Assembly: GCF_003583925.1 (NCBI RefSeq)
Contig: NZ_QYCN01000018.1
Location: 14,482 to 78,481 of the forward strand
DNA length: 64,000 nucleotides
Direction of reading: 5' to 3'
Source: Hymenobacter rubripertinctus
Lineage (GTDB): Bacteria; Bacteroidota; Bacteroidia; Cytophagales; Hymenobacteraceae
Part shown: positions 9,549 through 20,997 of the stretch, in pieces
How the letters are laid out: each line of letters begins with the position of its first letter
Numbering within the stretch: position 1 is the first letter of the stretch
Made by a program: the position numbers and the translations under genes
Notes under the pieces: model-generated
Databases searched by the model: none
Told to the model about the DNA's origin: nothing
What the model saw: the letters and a program-made list of their open reading frames with translations, nothing else

Positions 9549-9644
9549 CGGGCCTGAATGTGCTGCCGGCGCACGGTTGCCGTTCAGCTCTTCCGCCCTC
9601 AACCAGCAACGGGCACTTATTACCTTCGTCACTTTTCCTGCCGC

Positions 9645-10184
9645 ATGGATTCTACCGCCTATATTTTCGATCTGCTCAAAATCATTCTGCCGGCCCTGAT
9701 TGTGGCCGGGGCCATCTATTTCCTGTTTCAGCGGTTTCTGGAGCAGGAGCAACAGCGCCGCCTGATCGAGATGCGCCTGGAAGCCAGCAAAACCACGCTG
9801 CCGCTGCGCCTCCAGGCCCTGGAGCGCGTCACGCTGCTGCTGGAGCGCTTGAGTCCGCCGAATCTGCTGGTACGCGTGAGCAGCGCCGGCCTCTCGGCCC
9901 CCGACTACCACCGCCAACTGCTCCAGGAAATCAGGGCCGAGGTGGAGCACAACCTCAGCCAGCAGCTCTACATGCAGCCCGAAACCTGGGCCGCCGTCAG
10001 GCAGGCGCAGGAAAGCGTAAGCGGACTCATCAACGCCCAGTTTCGCGGAATGCCTAACCCAACGGAGGCCCGCGGCCCCGAACTGGCCCGCCGCATCCTC
10101 GAAACGATGATGAGCGACGAGCAAACCGACCCCACCGCCGCCGCTATCCTGGCCGTAAAGCGCGAAGCCGTGGCCATGTTTTAG
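9645..10184 (+). CDS. Membrane-anchored protein of unknown function, conserved type in Bacteroidota
   Basis: A 179-residue protein beginning at MDSTAYIFDLLK (ATG at 9645). The 29 upstream residues in frame are cysteine- and arginine-rich and lie close to the promoter, so they are probably untranslated. One N-terminal membrane helix (residues 8-28, LLKIILPALIVAGAIYFLF) is followed by a charged helical cytoplasmic part. Recognisable stretches are LPLRLQALERVTLLLERLSP, the NLLVRV segment and QEIRAEVEHNLSQQLY. I recall similar small proteins next to housekeeping genes in many Bacteroidota, annotated only as hypothetical (possibly DUF7935), but cannot give a function. It stands alone between the iron-sulfur carrier gene and an unrelated minus-strand gene. 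Confidence 0.72.
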   Translation: MDSTAYIFDLLKIILPALIVAGAIYFLFQRFLEQEQQRRLIEMRLEASKTTLPLRLQALERVTLLLERLSPPNLLVRVSSAGLSAPDYHRQLLQEIRAEVEHNLSQQLYMQPETWAAVRQAQESVSGLINAQFRGMPNPTEARGPELARRILETMMSDEQTDPTAAAILAVKREAVAMF

Positions 10185-10352
10185 GAGAGATTGAGCTGTT
10201 ATTGCGAGGAGGTACGATATTCCGCGCATCAAACGATATTCTACAGTGAGGCGAACTATAACGTTTTTTGAACGACCGTTTGTAAAACGTTATGGAGGCC
10301 ATGCGGTCTGTTTAAATCACCGTTTAACTGAACTGCTGCACCTCTGGTAGCA

Positions 10353-10757
10353 CTACTTCTTGGCAAAGAGCTTTCTTAGTTTTTCGAATAGACTGATTCC
10401 TTCCGAAGCAGAAAGGTCTTGCTCGACTTTGCCCCCGCTCCATGTCCAGAATTCGTCATGGCCCAGGAATAAATTCAAGTCTTTTGAATCGTCTTCGGTC
10501 GGCTCTACAAGATGCCAACCTATGTCATCCAGCCACTCTTTAACGATTCTTGATTCACCGTATATATCCCCGTATTGGCGCCAAAATCCATATAAAGCTC
10601 CTTCGCTAGTCTTTCTAAGTATTGTTTCGGGCAGAAAGCAAAATTCTAGGTAAGTCATAACCAGGTTAGGCGGCCACGCCCTGCCTTCACTGCTTATGCC
10701 CAAATCACTGCACCATTGCGCGAAACTTCTTGGCTCCGGGTCAGGATAAGGCTTCAT
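10353..10757 (-). CDS. Small acidic protein of unknown function, base composition unlike its neighbours
   Basis: I do not recognise this 134-residue protein (MKPYPDPEPRSF...LFAKK). It has no signal peptide or membrane helix. Its tryptophan and aspartate/glutamate content (EWLDDIGWHL, EFWTWSGG) gives it the look of a small soluble immunity-type or SMI1/Imm-like protein, but no motif proves this and no toxin gene is adjacent. The DNA is clearly AT-richer than the surrounding genes, and it is flanked by gene-free AT-rich DNA on both sides, which suggests recent acquisition. The ATG is the only reasonable start. A real gene is likely because codons are intact over 400 bases in otherwise stop-rich DNA. 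Confidence 0.6.
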   Translation of the reverse strand: MKPYPDPEPRSFAQWCSDLGISSEGRAWPPNLVMTYLEFCFLPETILRKTSEGALYGFWRQYGDIYGESRIVKEWLDDIGWHLVEPTEDDSKDLNLFLGHDEFWTWSGGKVEQDLSASEGISLFEKLRKLFAKK

Positions 10758-11137
10758 TTACAGTCGGTTTTTCAATCACAATCAAACTTAACGCTCCATT
10801 CCGTGAACACCTCGCAACTGCTCAGCACCTGGCGGCCAGTTGTCCTCAATGGGGCAGGGCGAGTCTAAGAAACTCGTCTACGATTCAAAGTTTACGAAAT
10901 GCCCAAAGGAGATGAGTTTCGTAAACGTCCAAACGGGAGCCTAGTCCTCGGCAAAGTACCACGCCGACAGCATCCTAACAGAAGGAAAAAAATCACACTT
11001 ATTCCAAGGTGGGTCTGATAACTGCTCTTATCCCATGTTAAGGGATAATTCTTGAAGCGACATCTAACCATCCATTTTGCCTGTTATCGTTTAGATGCTA
11101 TTCCTCGGATGCTTAACAGGCCCTCAACGTCAGGTTC
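10758..11137. other. Gene-free AT-rich stretch
   Basis: No gene, tRNA or recognisable element is seen in these 380 bases. The only structure is an inverted repeat with perfect 10-base arms (GTTTACGAAA at 10890-10899 and TTTCGTAAAC at 10917-10926) around a 17-base loop. Base composition matches the orphan gene to its left, so the two may have arrived together. Confidence 0.5.
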
Positions 11138-12274
11138 TTATACCCCTACGGCTACCGAATCGATAGCCCGCTGGTAGCAGGCCTCGTACAAAGGCACAAT
11201 GTTTTCCAGCGCAAAAGTTTCGGCGTGGGCGCGGGCGGCCGCCTTGAAGCGGGGTAGATTATCGTCTTCGAGCACGTAGAGGGCGTTTTTCACCATGTCG
11301 GCTACGTCGCCCACTTCGCTCACCATGCCGGTTACGTTGTGCTCGTTGAGTTCGGGGATGCCACCCGCGTTGGTGCTCACTACCGGCACTTCGCAGGCCA
11401 TGGCTTCGAGGGCAGCCAAACCGAAGCTTTCCTTTTCGGAAGGCATCAGGAACAGGTCGGCAATGCTGAGCACCTCCTCCACGGCTTCGAGCTTGCCCAG
11501 AAACCGGATGTCCTGGCAGAGGCCGATGTCGCGGCAGAGCTTCTCGATACGGGGCCGGTCGGGGCCGTCGCCCACCAGCAGCAGCTTGGCCGGAATCTGC
11601 TTGCGGACCCCGGCAAAGATGTTTACTACGTCATCGACCCGCTTCACCGAGCGGAAATTACTGGTGTGCACCAGCAGCTTTTCACCCTCGGGGGCAATGG
11701 CCGACTTGAAGTGGCCCTTTTCCTGCTTCTGGAAACGGGCCAGGTTGATGAAGTTGGGAATGACTTCAATCTCCTTCTCGATGGCGAAGTACTCGTAGGT
11801 TTCCTTGCGCAAATCGGCCGATACGGCCGTGACGCCGTCGCTCTGGTTGATGCTGAACGTGACCACCGGCTCGTAGCTGGCATCCTTGCCCACCAGGGTA
11901 ATATCGGTGCCGTGCAGGGTGGTGACGACCGGAATCCGGATGCCGCGGGTAAGCAGGATCTGCTTGGCCATGAAGGCGGCCGAGGCGTGGGGAATGGCGT
12001 AGTGCACGTGCAGCACGTCGAGCTTTTCGTTCTGGGCAATGTCTACCATCTTGGAGGCCAGGGCCAGCTCGTAGGGCGGAAACTGGAACAGCGGGTAGGG
12101 CGGAATGTAGACCTCGTGGTAGAACAGGTTCTCGTTGAAGAAATCCAGGCGCACCGGCTGACTGTAGGTGATGAAGTGCACGCGGTGCCCGCGCTGGGCC
12201 AGGGCCTTGCCGAGTTCGGTGGCCACCACGCCGGAGCCGCCAAAGGTGGGATAACAGACGATGCCAATATTCAT
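11138..12274 (-). CDS. bshA: N-acetyl-alpha-D-glucosaminyl L-malate synthase (bacillithiol glycosyltransferase BshA)
   Basis: BshA joins UDP-N-acetylglucosamine to L-malate, the first step in making the low-molecular-weight thiol bacillithiol. The 378-residue cytoplasmic GT4-family enzyme starts [20 protein letters not shown], which is the diagnostic BshA N terminus. Other typical blocks are [54 protein letters not shown] and [11 protein letters not shown]. The C-terminal nucleotide-sugar site carries [20 protein letters not shown] followed by [13 protein letters not shown]. Length is as expected. The other bacillithiol genes (bshB, bshC) are not in this window. It is followed on the same strand upstream by the GH3 fusion gene, separated by that gene's terminator, so it probably has its own promoter. 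Confidence 0.93.
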   Translation of the reverse strand: MNIGIVCYPTFGGSGVVATELGKALAQRGHRVHFITYSQPVRLDFFNENLFYHEVYIPPYPLFQFPPYELALASKMVDIAQNEKLDVLHVHYAIPHASAAFMAKQILLTRGIRIPVVTTLHGTDITLVGKDASYEPVVTFSINQSDGVTAVSADLRKETYEYFAIEKEIEVIPNFINLARFQKQEKGHFKSAIAPEGEKLLVHTSNFRSVKRVDDVVNIFAGVRKQIPAKLLLVGDGPDRPRIEKLCRDIGLCQDIRFLGKLEAVEEVLSIADLFLMPSEKESFGLAALEAMACEVPVVSTNAGGIPELNEHNVTGMVSEVGDVADMVKNALYVLEDDNLPRFKAAARAHAETFALENIVPLYEACYQRAIDSVAVGV

Positions 12275-12381
12275 GGGAGCGGGGGAGAAGAAGGGCTGGA
12301 CCCTTAATGAGTGACCCGAAGTGGGCCAGGGAGCAGAAAAGAACGGTTTGCCAGCGCAGCCGTGGGATCGAAGGACAAAAA

Positions 12382-12425
12382 AACCGGCGGCGAGTTGCTC
12401 CTTCAGGAACGTCTCACCGCCGGTT
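12382..12425 (-). terminator. Intrinsic terminator of the GH3/beta-lactamase fusion gene
   Basis: On the minus strand a stem (arms 12413-12425 and 12382-12394, AACCGGCGG core, one mismatch in 13) is followed directly by a run of T residues, complementary to AAAAAAA at 12377-12383. It begins 36 bases after the stop at 12461. Confidence 0.8.
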
Positions 12426-12460
12426 GCGGAATCAAAGAAACGGAAAAGCCGGGCAACAGG

Positions 12461-15412
<2,952 letters not shown>

Positions 15413-15714
15413 CGGCCCCGGTGGTTCTGGCTGAGGAAGTGGTAAAAATGGCGAGCCGAAAAACTCTACTTTTGCCCTTTCAAAAAAGGTGCCGGGCGGA
15501 GTTTGGCAACCGGGCCGGCCGCCGTTACTGGCTTCTGAATCCCTGTCTGCCGCTCCCCCCAACGTGGAAGCGGACGGAATAGTCGCCGTCGGCACCCCCA
15601 AAAGTTGGCCGCAAACTTACGCAGAAATTCCCGACGCTGGTTGTTATCAGGCGAATAGGAACTGAAATTGCTGCCCGTCCGGACCCTGATTTTTCTTTCG
15701 ATTTTAGCTTTTCT

Positions 15715-17778
15715 ATGGCCGATATCATTCAATTGCTGCCCGAATACCTGGCCAACCAGATTGCCGCCGGCGAGGTGGTGCAGCGCCCGGCCTCGGCCGT
15801 GAAGGAGCTGCTCGAAAACGCCGTGGACGCCGGCGCGACCCAGGTCCAGCTCATCGTGAAGGAGGCCGGCAAGCAGCTCGTGCAGGTAGTAGACAACGGG
15901 GCCGGCATGAGTCCCACCGACGCCCGCATGAGCCTGGAGCGCCACGCCACCAGTAAAATCCGGACCACCGACGACCTGTTCCGCATCCGCACGCTGGGTT
16001 TCCGGGGCGAGGCGCTGGCTTCCATTGCAGCCGTGGCCCAGGTGGAGTTGCGCACCAAGCCCCGCGACCAGGACACGGGCACGCTGCTGCTCATCGAAGG
16101 CTCCCGCGTGACGAGCCAGGAGCCGGTGGCCTGCGCCGACGGCACCAGCATCAGCGTGAAAAACCTGTTTTTCAACGTGCCCGCCCGCCGCAACTTCCTC
16201 AAGAGCAACGCGGTGGAAATGCGCCACATCCTCGACGAGTTTCAGCACGTGGCCCTGGCTAATCCGCAGATCGGCTTCTCGCTGTTCCAGAACGATCTGG
16301 AGGTATTCAACCTGCCGGCCGGTAAGCTCGGCCAGCGCATCGTGTCCGTGCTCGGCAACGGCTACAAGGAGCAGCTGGCCCAGGTGGAGGAGGAAACGCC
16401 CTTCCTGACGGTGCGGGGCTACATCGGCAAGCCCGAATCGGCCAAGAAAAGCCGGGGCGACCAGTTTTTCTTCGTCAACAACCGCTTCATCCGCTCGGCC
16501 TACCTCAACCACGCCGTGCTCACGGCCTACGAGGGCCTGCTGCCCAAAGACACCCACCCGTTCTACGTGCTGTTCCTGGAGCTCGACCCCAAGAGCATCG
16601 ACATCAACGTGCACCCCACCAAAACCGAAATCAAGTTCGAGGACGAGAAAACGGTGTACGCCATTGTGCGCTCGGCCGTGAAGCAGAGCCTGGGCCTGCA
16701 CAATATGGCCCCCTCCCTCGATTTTGCGGGCGACGTGAACTTCGGGGCCATTCAGCCGCTGCGGCTGTCGGGCAACGAGAAAAACCCCTTCGACGACACC
16801 TACCGGCCCGACGCGCTGGCCGCCGCTGCCCGCGCCGCCAACAACCTGGCGAATCCCCGCTCGGCCCGCGCGGGCAACGCCGATTTCGAGCGCCCCCTCA
16901 CGCCCCGGCCCACCGAGCAGGCCAAGCGCGAGCTGGAGGATTTCTACAAGAGCTTGAGCCGCGTGAACCTGCCCGATGTGGAGCACGAGGCCACCGCCGC
17001 CGGCGTATCGGTGCCCAAGGTGCCCCTGCTGGAAAGCCTGCCCGCCAACCTGGACCCCGAAACGGGCGAGCTGCTGGCCCCGCCCGTCCCGGAACCTGCT
17101 CCGCAACTGCCCACCGCCGAAGCGGAGCCGGTAGTCGCGCCGCTGGTGCTGCCCGGCACGGCCGCCACGGCCTCGCCCGAGCTGCCGCTGCGCGAGTCGA
17201 GCACGGGGCCGGGCAACAAGGTGTTGCAACTGCACCAGCAGTACTTGCTGGTACCCGTGAAGTCGGGCATGATGCTCATTGATCAGGTGGCGGCCCGGGA
17301 GCGGATCCTGTTCGAGCAGTACGCCCAGGCCCTGGAGCGCGACGTGAGTGCCTCCCAGACGCTGCTGTTTCCGCGCACCATCACCTTCACGCCCCAGGAT
17401 TTTGCCATTCTGCGCGAAGTGGAGGACGCGCTGCGGGCCCTGGGCTTCCGGTTCACCGATTTTGGCAAGTACACCATTGCCGTGGAAGGCATTCCGGCCG
17501 ATGTGCCGGCCCGCGACGAGAAGGAACTGATCGAGGGCCTCATTGAGCAGTTCCGCACCGGCGGCGGCCCCGTGAAGCTGGACCGCCGCGAACAGATGGC
17601 CCGGGCCCTGGCCCGCCGGGTAGCCACCAGCGCCGCCGGCGCCCGCCTCTCGGAGCGCGAAATGACGGCCATCGTTGACAAGCTCTTTGCCTGCGCCGTG
17701 CCCAACTACACCCCCGACGGCCGCCGCACCATTGTCATGCTGGAGCTCAGCCAGCTCCAGGAGCTGTTCGGGCGGTAG
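15715..17778 (+). CDS. mutL: DNA mismatch repair protein MutL
   Basis: MutL couples mismatch recognition by MutS to strand incision and removal. The 687-residue protein has the GHKL ATPase domain at residues 1-330, with IAAGEVVQRPASAVKELLENAVDAGA, whose E and N bind Mg-ATP, then DNGAGM and TLGFRGEALASI. A proline/alanine-rich linker follows (about 350-500), then the C-terminal dimerisation domain. At residues 523-534 the endonuclease-type motif DQHA(x)2E(x)4E appears as DQVAARERILFE, with His replaced by Val but both Glu kept. Whether incision activity remains cannot be judged from sequence. The ATG at 15715 opens directly on MADIIQLLPEYLANQIAAGE. The gene is divergent from the GH3 fusion gene. 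Confidence 0.95.
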   Translation: MADIIQLLPEYLANQIAAGEVVQRPASAVKELLENAVDAGATQVQLIVKEAGKQLVQVVDNGAGMSPTDARMSLERHATSKIRTTDDLFRIRTLGFRGEALASIAAVAQVELRTKPRDQDTGTLLLIEGSRVTSQEPVACADGTSISVKNLFFNVPARRNFLKSNAVEMRHILDEFQHVALANPQIGFSLFQNDLEVFNLPAGKLGQRIVSVLGNGYKEQLAQVEEETPFLTVRGYIGKPESAKKSRGDQFFFVNNRFIRSAYLNHAVLTAYEGLLPKDTHPFYVLFLELDPKSIDINVHPTKTEIKFEDEKTVYAIVRSAVKQSLGLHNMAPSLDFAGDVNFGAIQPLRLSGNEKNPFDDTYRPDALAAAARAANNLANPRSARAGNADFERPLTPRPTEQAKRELEDFYKSLSRVNLPDVEHEATAAGVSVPKVPLLESLPANLDPETGELLAPPVPEPAPQLPTAEAEPVVAPLVLPGTAATASPELPLRESSTGPGNKVLQLHQQYLLVPVKSGMMLIDQVAARERILFEQYAQALERDVSASQTLLFPRTITFTPQDFAILREVEDALRALGFRFTDFGKYTIAVEGIPADVPARDEKELIEGLIEQFRTGGGPVKLDRREQMARALARRVATSAAGARLSEREMTAIVDKLFACAVPNYTPDGRRTIVMLELSQLQELFGR

Positions 17779-17796
17779 CGGTAGTGGGGCGGAATG

Positions 17797-17903
17797 GTCA
17801 TGCTGAGCGAAGGCGGAGCCGTAGTCGAAGCATCTCTACGGCCATACTGCTCCTGACACCCACAACGAAGCGAGAGAGATGCTCCGCCTTCGCTCAGCAT
17901 GAC
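17797..17903. repeat. Hairpin-forming dispersed repeat with GTCATGCTGAGC ends
   Basis: A 107-base element whose first 23 bases (17797-17819) and last 23 bases (17881-17903) are perfect reverse complements, starting GTCATGCTGAGCGAAGGCGG. Nested inside is AGCATCTCT paired with AGAGATGCT. It lies between mutL and the first rhomboid gene. Related sequence occurs at 22046-22104 (shared GAAGGCGGAG, then CGTAGTCGAAG) and 47751-47856 (shared GTCATCCTGAGCGGAG). The layout fits a small non-autonomous repeat, REP- or MITE-like. Confidence 0.75.
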
Positions 17904-17959
17904 GTTCCTTTGTATTCTTGCTCTCTGATACTCGCCTCCAGCTCCTAACTCCGCAGTTC

Positions 17960-18745
17960 ATGTTTCAACTTACGCCCACCGTTCGCAACCTGCTTATTGC
18001 CAATGTGGTGGTCTTTCTCATCGCCCAGCAAGTACCGAATCATCTGGGCTTTCTGGCGCTGTTTCCCGTTGGCTCACCCTATTTCCAACCCTGGCAGTAC
18101 CTGACGCATATGTTTATGCACGCCGGTATCGGGCACATCTTCTCCAATATGTTTGGCCTGATGGTGTTCGGGCCGCTGCTGGAGCAGCGCTGGGGCGGGC
18201 AGCGGTTTCTCACCTTCTGGCTGATCTGCGGCATCGGGGCGGGCGTGCTCTACTCGGGCGTGCGCTACTACGAGCTGAACAAGATGCGCCACGACATGGA
18301 GGTGTTCCGCCAGGACCCCACCGACGTGCACTTGCAGGATGTAGTGGAGAACAATATAAAGAACAACGCCCCCGCCTTCGACCCCGCCATCCGGCAATTG
18401 CACGCTACCCCCGACGACCAACACCTCATTCAGGGGGTGCTGACGGAGTTTGAAAACCAGTATCAACGCAGCCTCAACGGGCCGATGGTCGGAGCCTCCG
18501 GGGCGCTGTTCGGGTTGCTGTTTGCCTTCGCGTACCTGTTCCCCAATACCACGCTGATTGTGTTTCCGCTGCCCGTGCCCGTTAAGGCCAAGTACCTGGT
18601 GCCGGTTTACGGGTTGTACGAGCTCTACGGCGGCATTCACCAGGCTCCCGGCGATAACATTGCCCACTTTGCCCATTTGGCGGGGTTACTGGTGGGCTTC
18701 GTGCTGGTGATGCTCTGGGAACGGAACCGCGCCCGATTCTATTAG
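17960..18745 (+). CDS. Rhomboid family intramembrane serine protease (first of two)
   Basis: A 261-residue six- to seven-helix membrane protease that cleaves transmembrane substrates. The start MFQLTPTVRNLL (ATG at 17960) is preferred over an in-frame upstream start at 17918, because the family begins with this block. Signatures are the HMFMHAGIGHIFSNMFGLMVF segment, the nucleophile in GASGALFG, and the catalytic His in HFAHLAGLLVGF. Between helices there is an unusual soluble insert (about residues 105-165) with charged residues and DVHLQDVVENNIKNNAP. It is followed on the same strand by a second rhomboid gene; the pair is typical of this group. Substrates are unknown. Confidence 0.92.
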   Translation: MFQLTPTVRNLLIANVVVFLIAQQVPNHLGFLALFPVGSPYFQPWQYLTHMFMHAGIGHIFSNMFGLMVFGPLLEQRWGGQRFLTFWLICGIGAGVLYSGVRYYELNKMRHDMEVFRQDPTDVHLQDVVENNIKNNAPAFDPAIRQLHATPDDQHLIQGVLTEFENQYQRSLNGPMVGASGALFGLLFAFAYLFPNTTLIVFPLPVPVKAKYLVPVYGLYELYGGIHQAPGDNIAHFAHLAGLLVGFVLVMLWERNRARFY

Positions 18746-18749
18746 TCCG

Positions 18750-18850
18750 TTATTTGTCGTTCGTTGCTCGTTCGAGGTTGGGTGCTACTGAACGACGGGT
18801 AATTGGTTTGAACAGCGAAAAACGAGCAACGAAAAACGAAAAAACGAAAC
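18750..18850. repeat. Inverted heptanucleotide arrays between the two rhomboid genes
   Basis: Left array 18750-18777 reads TTATTTG, TCGTTCG, TTGCTCG, TTCGAGG. Right array 18816-18850 reads CGAAAAA, CGAGCAA, CGAAAAA, then an 8-base CGAAAAAA and CGAAAC. The heptamer CGAGCAA on the right is the exact complement of TTGCTCG on the left, so the arrays face each other across a 38-base core. The left array starts 5 bases after one stop codon and the right array ends 4 bases before the next start codon. Confidence 0.65.
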
Positions 18851-18854
18851 ATCG

Positions 18855-19751
18855 ATGAGTGTTTTCAACGATATCCGGACGGCTTTCAGCCGCCGCGACA
18901 ATGCCCTCAACCAGCTGCTGCTGCTCAATGTGCTGGTGTTCGTGTTTCTGGTGCTCACCGAGGCCCTGATGAAGCTCACGGGCACTTACGGGCAGTACTA
19001 TCCCAACGTCATCCGGCAGTTTCAGCTGCCCTCCGACCTGCCCTCGCTGCTGCGCCACCCCTGGACGATCCTCACCTACGCCTTCACCCACGAGGGCTTC
19101 CTGCACATCCTCTTCAACCTGCTGAACCTGTACTGGTTCGGGGCCCTGATCCGGGAATACCTCGGCGACCGGCGCCTAGTGAGCGTGTACGTGCTGGGCG
19201 CGTTGGTGGGCGCCGTGGCGTTCCTGCTGGCTTTCAACCTGATTCCGGCCCTGCGGCCCAGCCTCGGCGTGCCCCTGATCGGGGCGTCGGCGGGCGTTAC
19301 GGCCGTTATTATGGCCGCCGCCACGCTCATGCCTGAGTACCAGTTCAGCCTGATTCTGCTGGGGCCGGTGCGCATCAAATACATTGCCGCCGTGGTTATT
19401 CTGCTTTCCGTGCTGGCCATCAACCAGGGCAACCCCGGGGGCGGACTGGCCCACATCGGCGGAGCCGTACTGGGCTTCGTGTTCATCCGCCAGCTCCAGG
19501 CCGGCCGCGACCTGGGCCGCCCCGTGCAGGCCGTCGGCGACTGGGTGGGCCGGCTGTTCTCGGGCCGCCCCAACCTGCGCGCCACCCGGGGCGGAGCCCC
19601 GGCCGCCGCTCCCGCCCCGGCCCGCAAAGCCACCCCTGCCAAGCCCGGCGAAGACGAAATCGACCTGATCCTGGACAAGATTTCCCACTCCGGCTACGAA
19701 AGCCTTTCCAAAGAGGAGAAGCAAAAACTGTTCAGGGCCAGCCAGAAATAG
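18855..19751 (+). CDS. Rhomboid family intramembrane serine protease (second of two)
   Basis: A 298-residue membrane protease related to the preceding one but with a different tail. The N-terminal part has six hydrophobic segments, TYAFTHEGFLHILFNLLNLYW, the nucleophile in IGASAGVTAVIM (Ala instead of the usual Gly after Ser) and the catalytic His in LAHIGGAVLGF. Residues 225-260 are an alanine/proline-rich linker. The final 30 residues (DEIDLILDKISHSGYESLSKE and following) form a short C-terminal module that recurs in Bacteroidota rhomboids (DUF6576 as I recall it). Such a tail may bind substrate or partners, which is inference. The ATG at 18855 sits 4 bases after the heptamer array. Confidence 0.92.
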   Translation: MSVFNDIRTAFSRRDNALNQLLLLNVLVFVFLVLTEALMKLTGTYGQYYPNVIRQFQLPSDLPSLLRHPWTILTYAFTHEGFLHILFNLLNLYWFGALIREYLGDRRLVSVYVLGALVGAVAFLLAFNLIPALRPSLGVPLIGASAGVTAVIMAAATLMPEYQFSLILLGPVRIKYIAAVVILLSVLAINQGNPGGGLAHIGGAVLGFVFIRQLQAGRDLGRPVQAVGDWVGRLFSGRPNLRATRGGAPAAAPAPARKATPAKPGEDEIDLILDKISHSGYESLSKEEKQKLFRASQK

Positions 19752-19876
19752 GATCACGGATTGGCGCGGAGTAATCGGAGTTTGGGGAGTGATACGGTTT
19801 CGGTTGGCGAAAGAAGTTGCCGGCGGATGACAGCAAAGCTGTTGGTGGCCGCAAAACGGGTAGTTTCGTGCCCGAT

Positions 19877-20449
19877 ATGAAAAAACTTATTTTCCTGCTC
19901 GTGCTATCGGCGCTGAGCGGCCGGTGTTTAGCGCAAAGCACTACCGCTGCTGCCAGATTATCCCGCGAACTTCCCTTGGTTAATGGCAAGGTGGTTTACG
20001 AAGCCCTGCTGCCCGCCTGCGGTACGTCGCGCAGCGAGCTGGCCAGCCGGGCTGCCCAATGGGTCCGCGCGCACCAGGCGCTGCTAACGCCCGATACCAC
20101 CCAGACCGCCGGAGCAACCGACGCCACAACGCTGGTGCTGCGTGGCCGGCTGGAGCAGCCGCCCCTGGGCATGTTCAAGGACCTCAACTCCTACACGTTC
20201 GTCTGCACGGTGCAAATGAAGGATGCCAAGTACCGGTACGCGTTCAACCAGTTCCAGTGGACGTACAGCATACTGAACATTGCCAAAGAGGTAGTGCGCG
20301 GCCCGCACACCTTCCCACTCGAAAATATGGCCTCAGTGAACCAACAGCGCTACTCCGCCAACCGGGCCGAATACGTGAACGAGCAAATCGAGGCGCTTAT
20401 CACTGCCCTGAATACGGCCATGACGCATGATGAAAAACTTGTGTGGTAA
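19877..20449 (+). CDS. Exported DUF4468-type protein
   Basis: A 190-residue protein starting MKKLIFLLVLSALSGRCLAQ (ATG at 19877), a clear signal peptide; an in-frame upstream GTG or ATG region lacks protein character. The mature part has the DUF4468 pattern LPLVNGKVVYEALLPACGTS, then RAAQWVRAH, then YTFVCTVQMKDAKYRYAFNQ. These predict a small TBP-like alpha/beta fold found in secreted Bacteroidota proteins of unknown role. Length is typical. The gene stands alone; the rhomboid gene ends 125 bases before it and a repeat-rich, gene-poor stretch follows. The family assignment is fairly safe, the function unknown. Confidence 0.8.
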   Translation: MKKLIFLLVLSALSGRCLAQSTTAAARLSRELPLVNGKVVYEALLPACGTSRSELASRAAQWVRAHQALLTPDTTQTAGATDATTLVLRGRLEQPPLGMFKDLNSYTFVCTVQMKDAKYRYAFNQFQWTYSILNIAKEVVRGPHTFPLENMASVNQQRYSANRAEYVNEQIEALITALNTAMTHDEKLVW

Positions 20450-20579
20450 CTGCTCTACACTAATTGGTAATACCCATCAGAAGGCCCGTTATTTTCGAAT
20501 AGCGGGTCTTTTCTATCAAAACCGTTTAGCAAGCCCAAGTCGCGGAGTGTTAAACCGCTGCATTGCTTCGCCCTACCTG

Positions 20580-20658
20580 GTAGCGTTGGTTAAAAAAAAA
20601 CTGCGCGACGCTACAGGGTTTGTAGCGTTGGTTAAAAAAAAACTGCGCAACGCTACAG
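20580..20658. repeat. Two 37-base hairpin repeats in tandem
   Basis: Units 20580-20616 and 20622-20658 are identical except for one base (G or A) and are separated by GGTTT. Each begins GTAGCGTTGGTT, contains nine A residues, and ends ACGCTACAG, so its ends (GTAGCGTTG and CAACGCTAC in the second unit) can pair around an A-rich loop. I do not recognise the element. The short open frame that crosses it (20427-20696) is not a convincing gene. Confidence 0.75.
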
Positions 20659-20741
20659 AAGTGGCAGGAGGATGCGGACCGCGTTGCTGCCGGTGAAGCT
20701 GTTGGGCAAGTTGAAAGAGCATCATCGGGGCCTTTATGCGG

Positions 20742-20864
20742 CTACGGAAGGCCGTACTTGATGTCGAAGGTGTTGTGGGAGTAGGCGTAGAGGCCGCCTG
20801 TTTCCTCCCAGCCGGCCACGATGACGTACTTCTGCCGGTGCGCGTCTTTTCGGGTCAGGCGCAT
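20742..20864 (-). pseudogene. Possible 3-prime fragment of a lost gene
   Basis: On the minus strand, codons from an ATG at 20862-20864 read MRLTRKDAHRQKYVIVAGWE and continue with an aromatic, protein-like stretch (ETGGLYAYSHNTFDIKYGLP) to a TAG at 20742. The frame is open for about 50 bases further upstream without a start codon. Composition resembles real protein more than random GC-rich DNA, but I cannot name a family. It may be the tail of a deleted gene or a 40-residue gene. The rest of 20450-20997 holds only the tandem repeat and the malate dehydrogenase terminator. Confidence 0.25.
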
Positions 20865-20917
20865 CTGGCGGGCACATCCCAATAGGGTATGGTCTGCCGC
20901 TCCATTCGTCGGCAACG

Positions 20918-20953
20918 CACACGGCCGCCCCGCAGAAGCAGGGCGGCCGTGTG
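20918..20953 (-). terminator. Hairpin after malate dehydrogenase
   Basis: Arms 20918-20930 (CACACGGCCGCCC) and 20941-20953 are perfectly complementary over 13 bases with a 10-base loop, 45 bases downstream of the mdh stop codon on the minus strand. It lacks a T-run. Confidence 0.6.
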
Positions 20954-20997
20954 GCTCAACCGGAAATCAGCAATCCGGTATCTTCTAAAATCTAAAA

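Noticed and set aside
20427-20696. 89-codon gene after the DUF4468 gene
   Set aside because: Most of the product is translated from the 37-base tandem repeat (VALVKKKLR twice), and it lacks a recognisable domain; it overlaps the end of a real gene.
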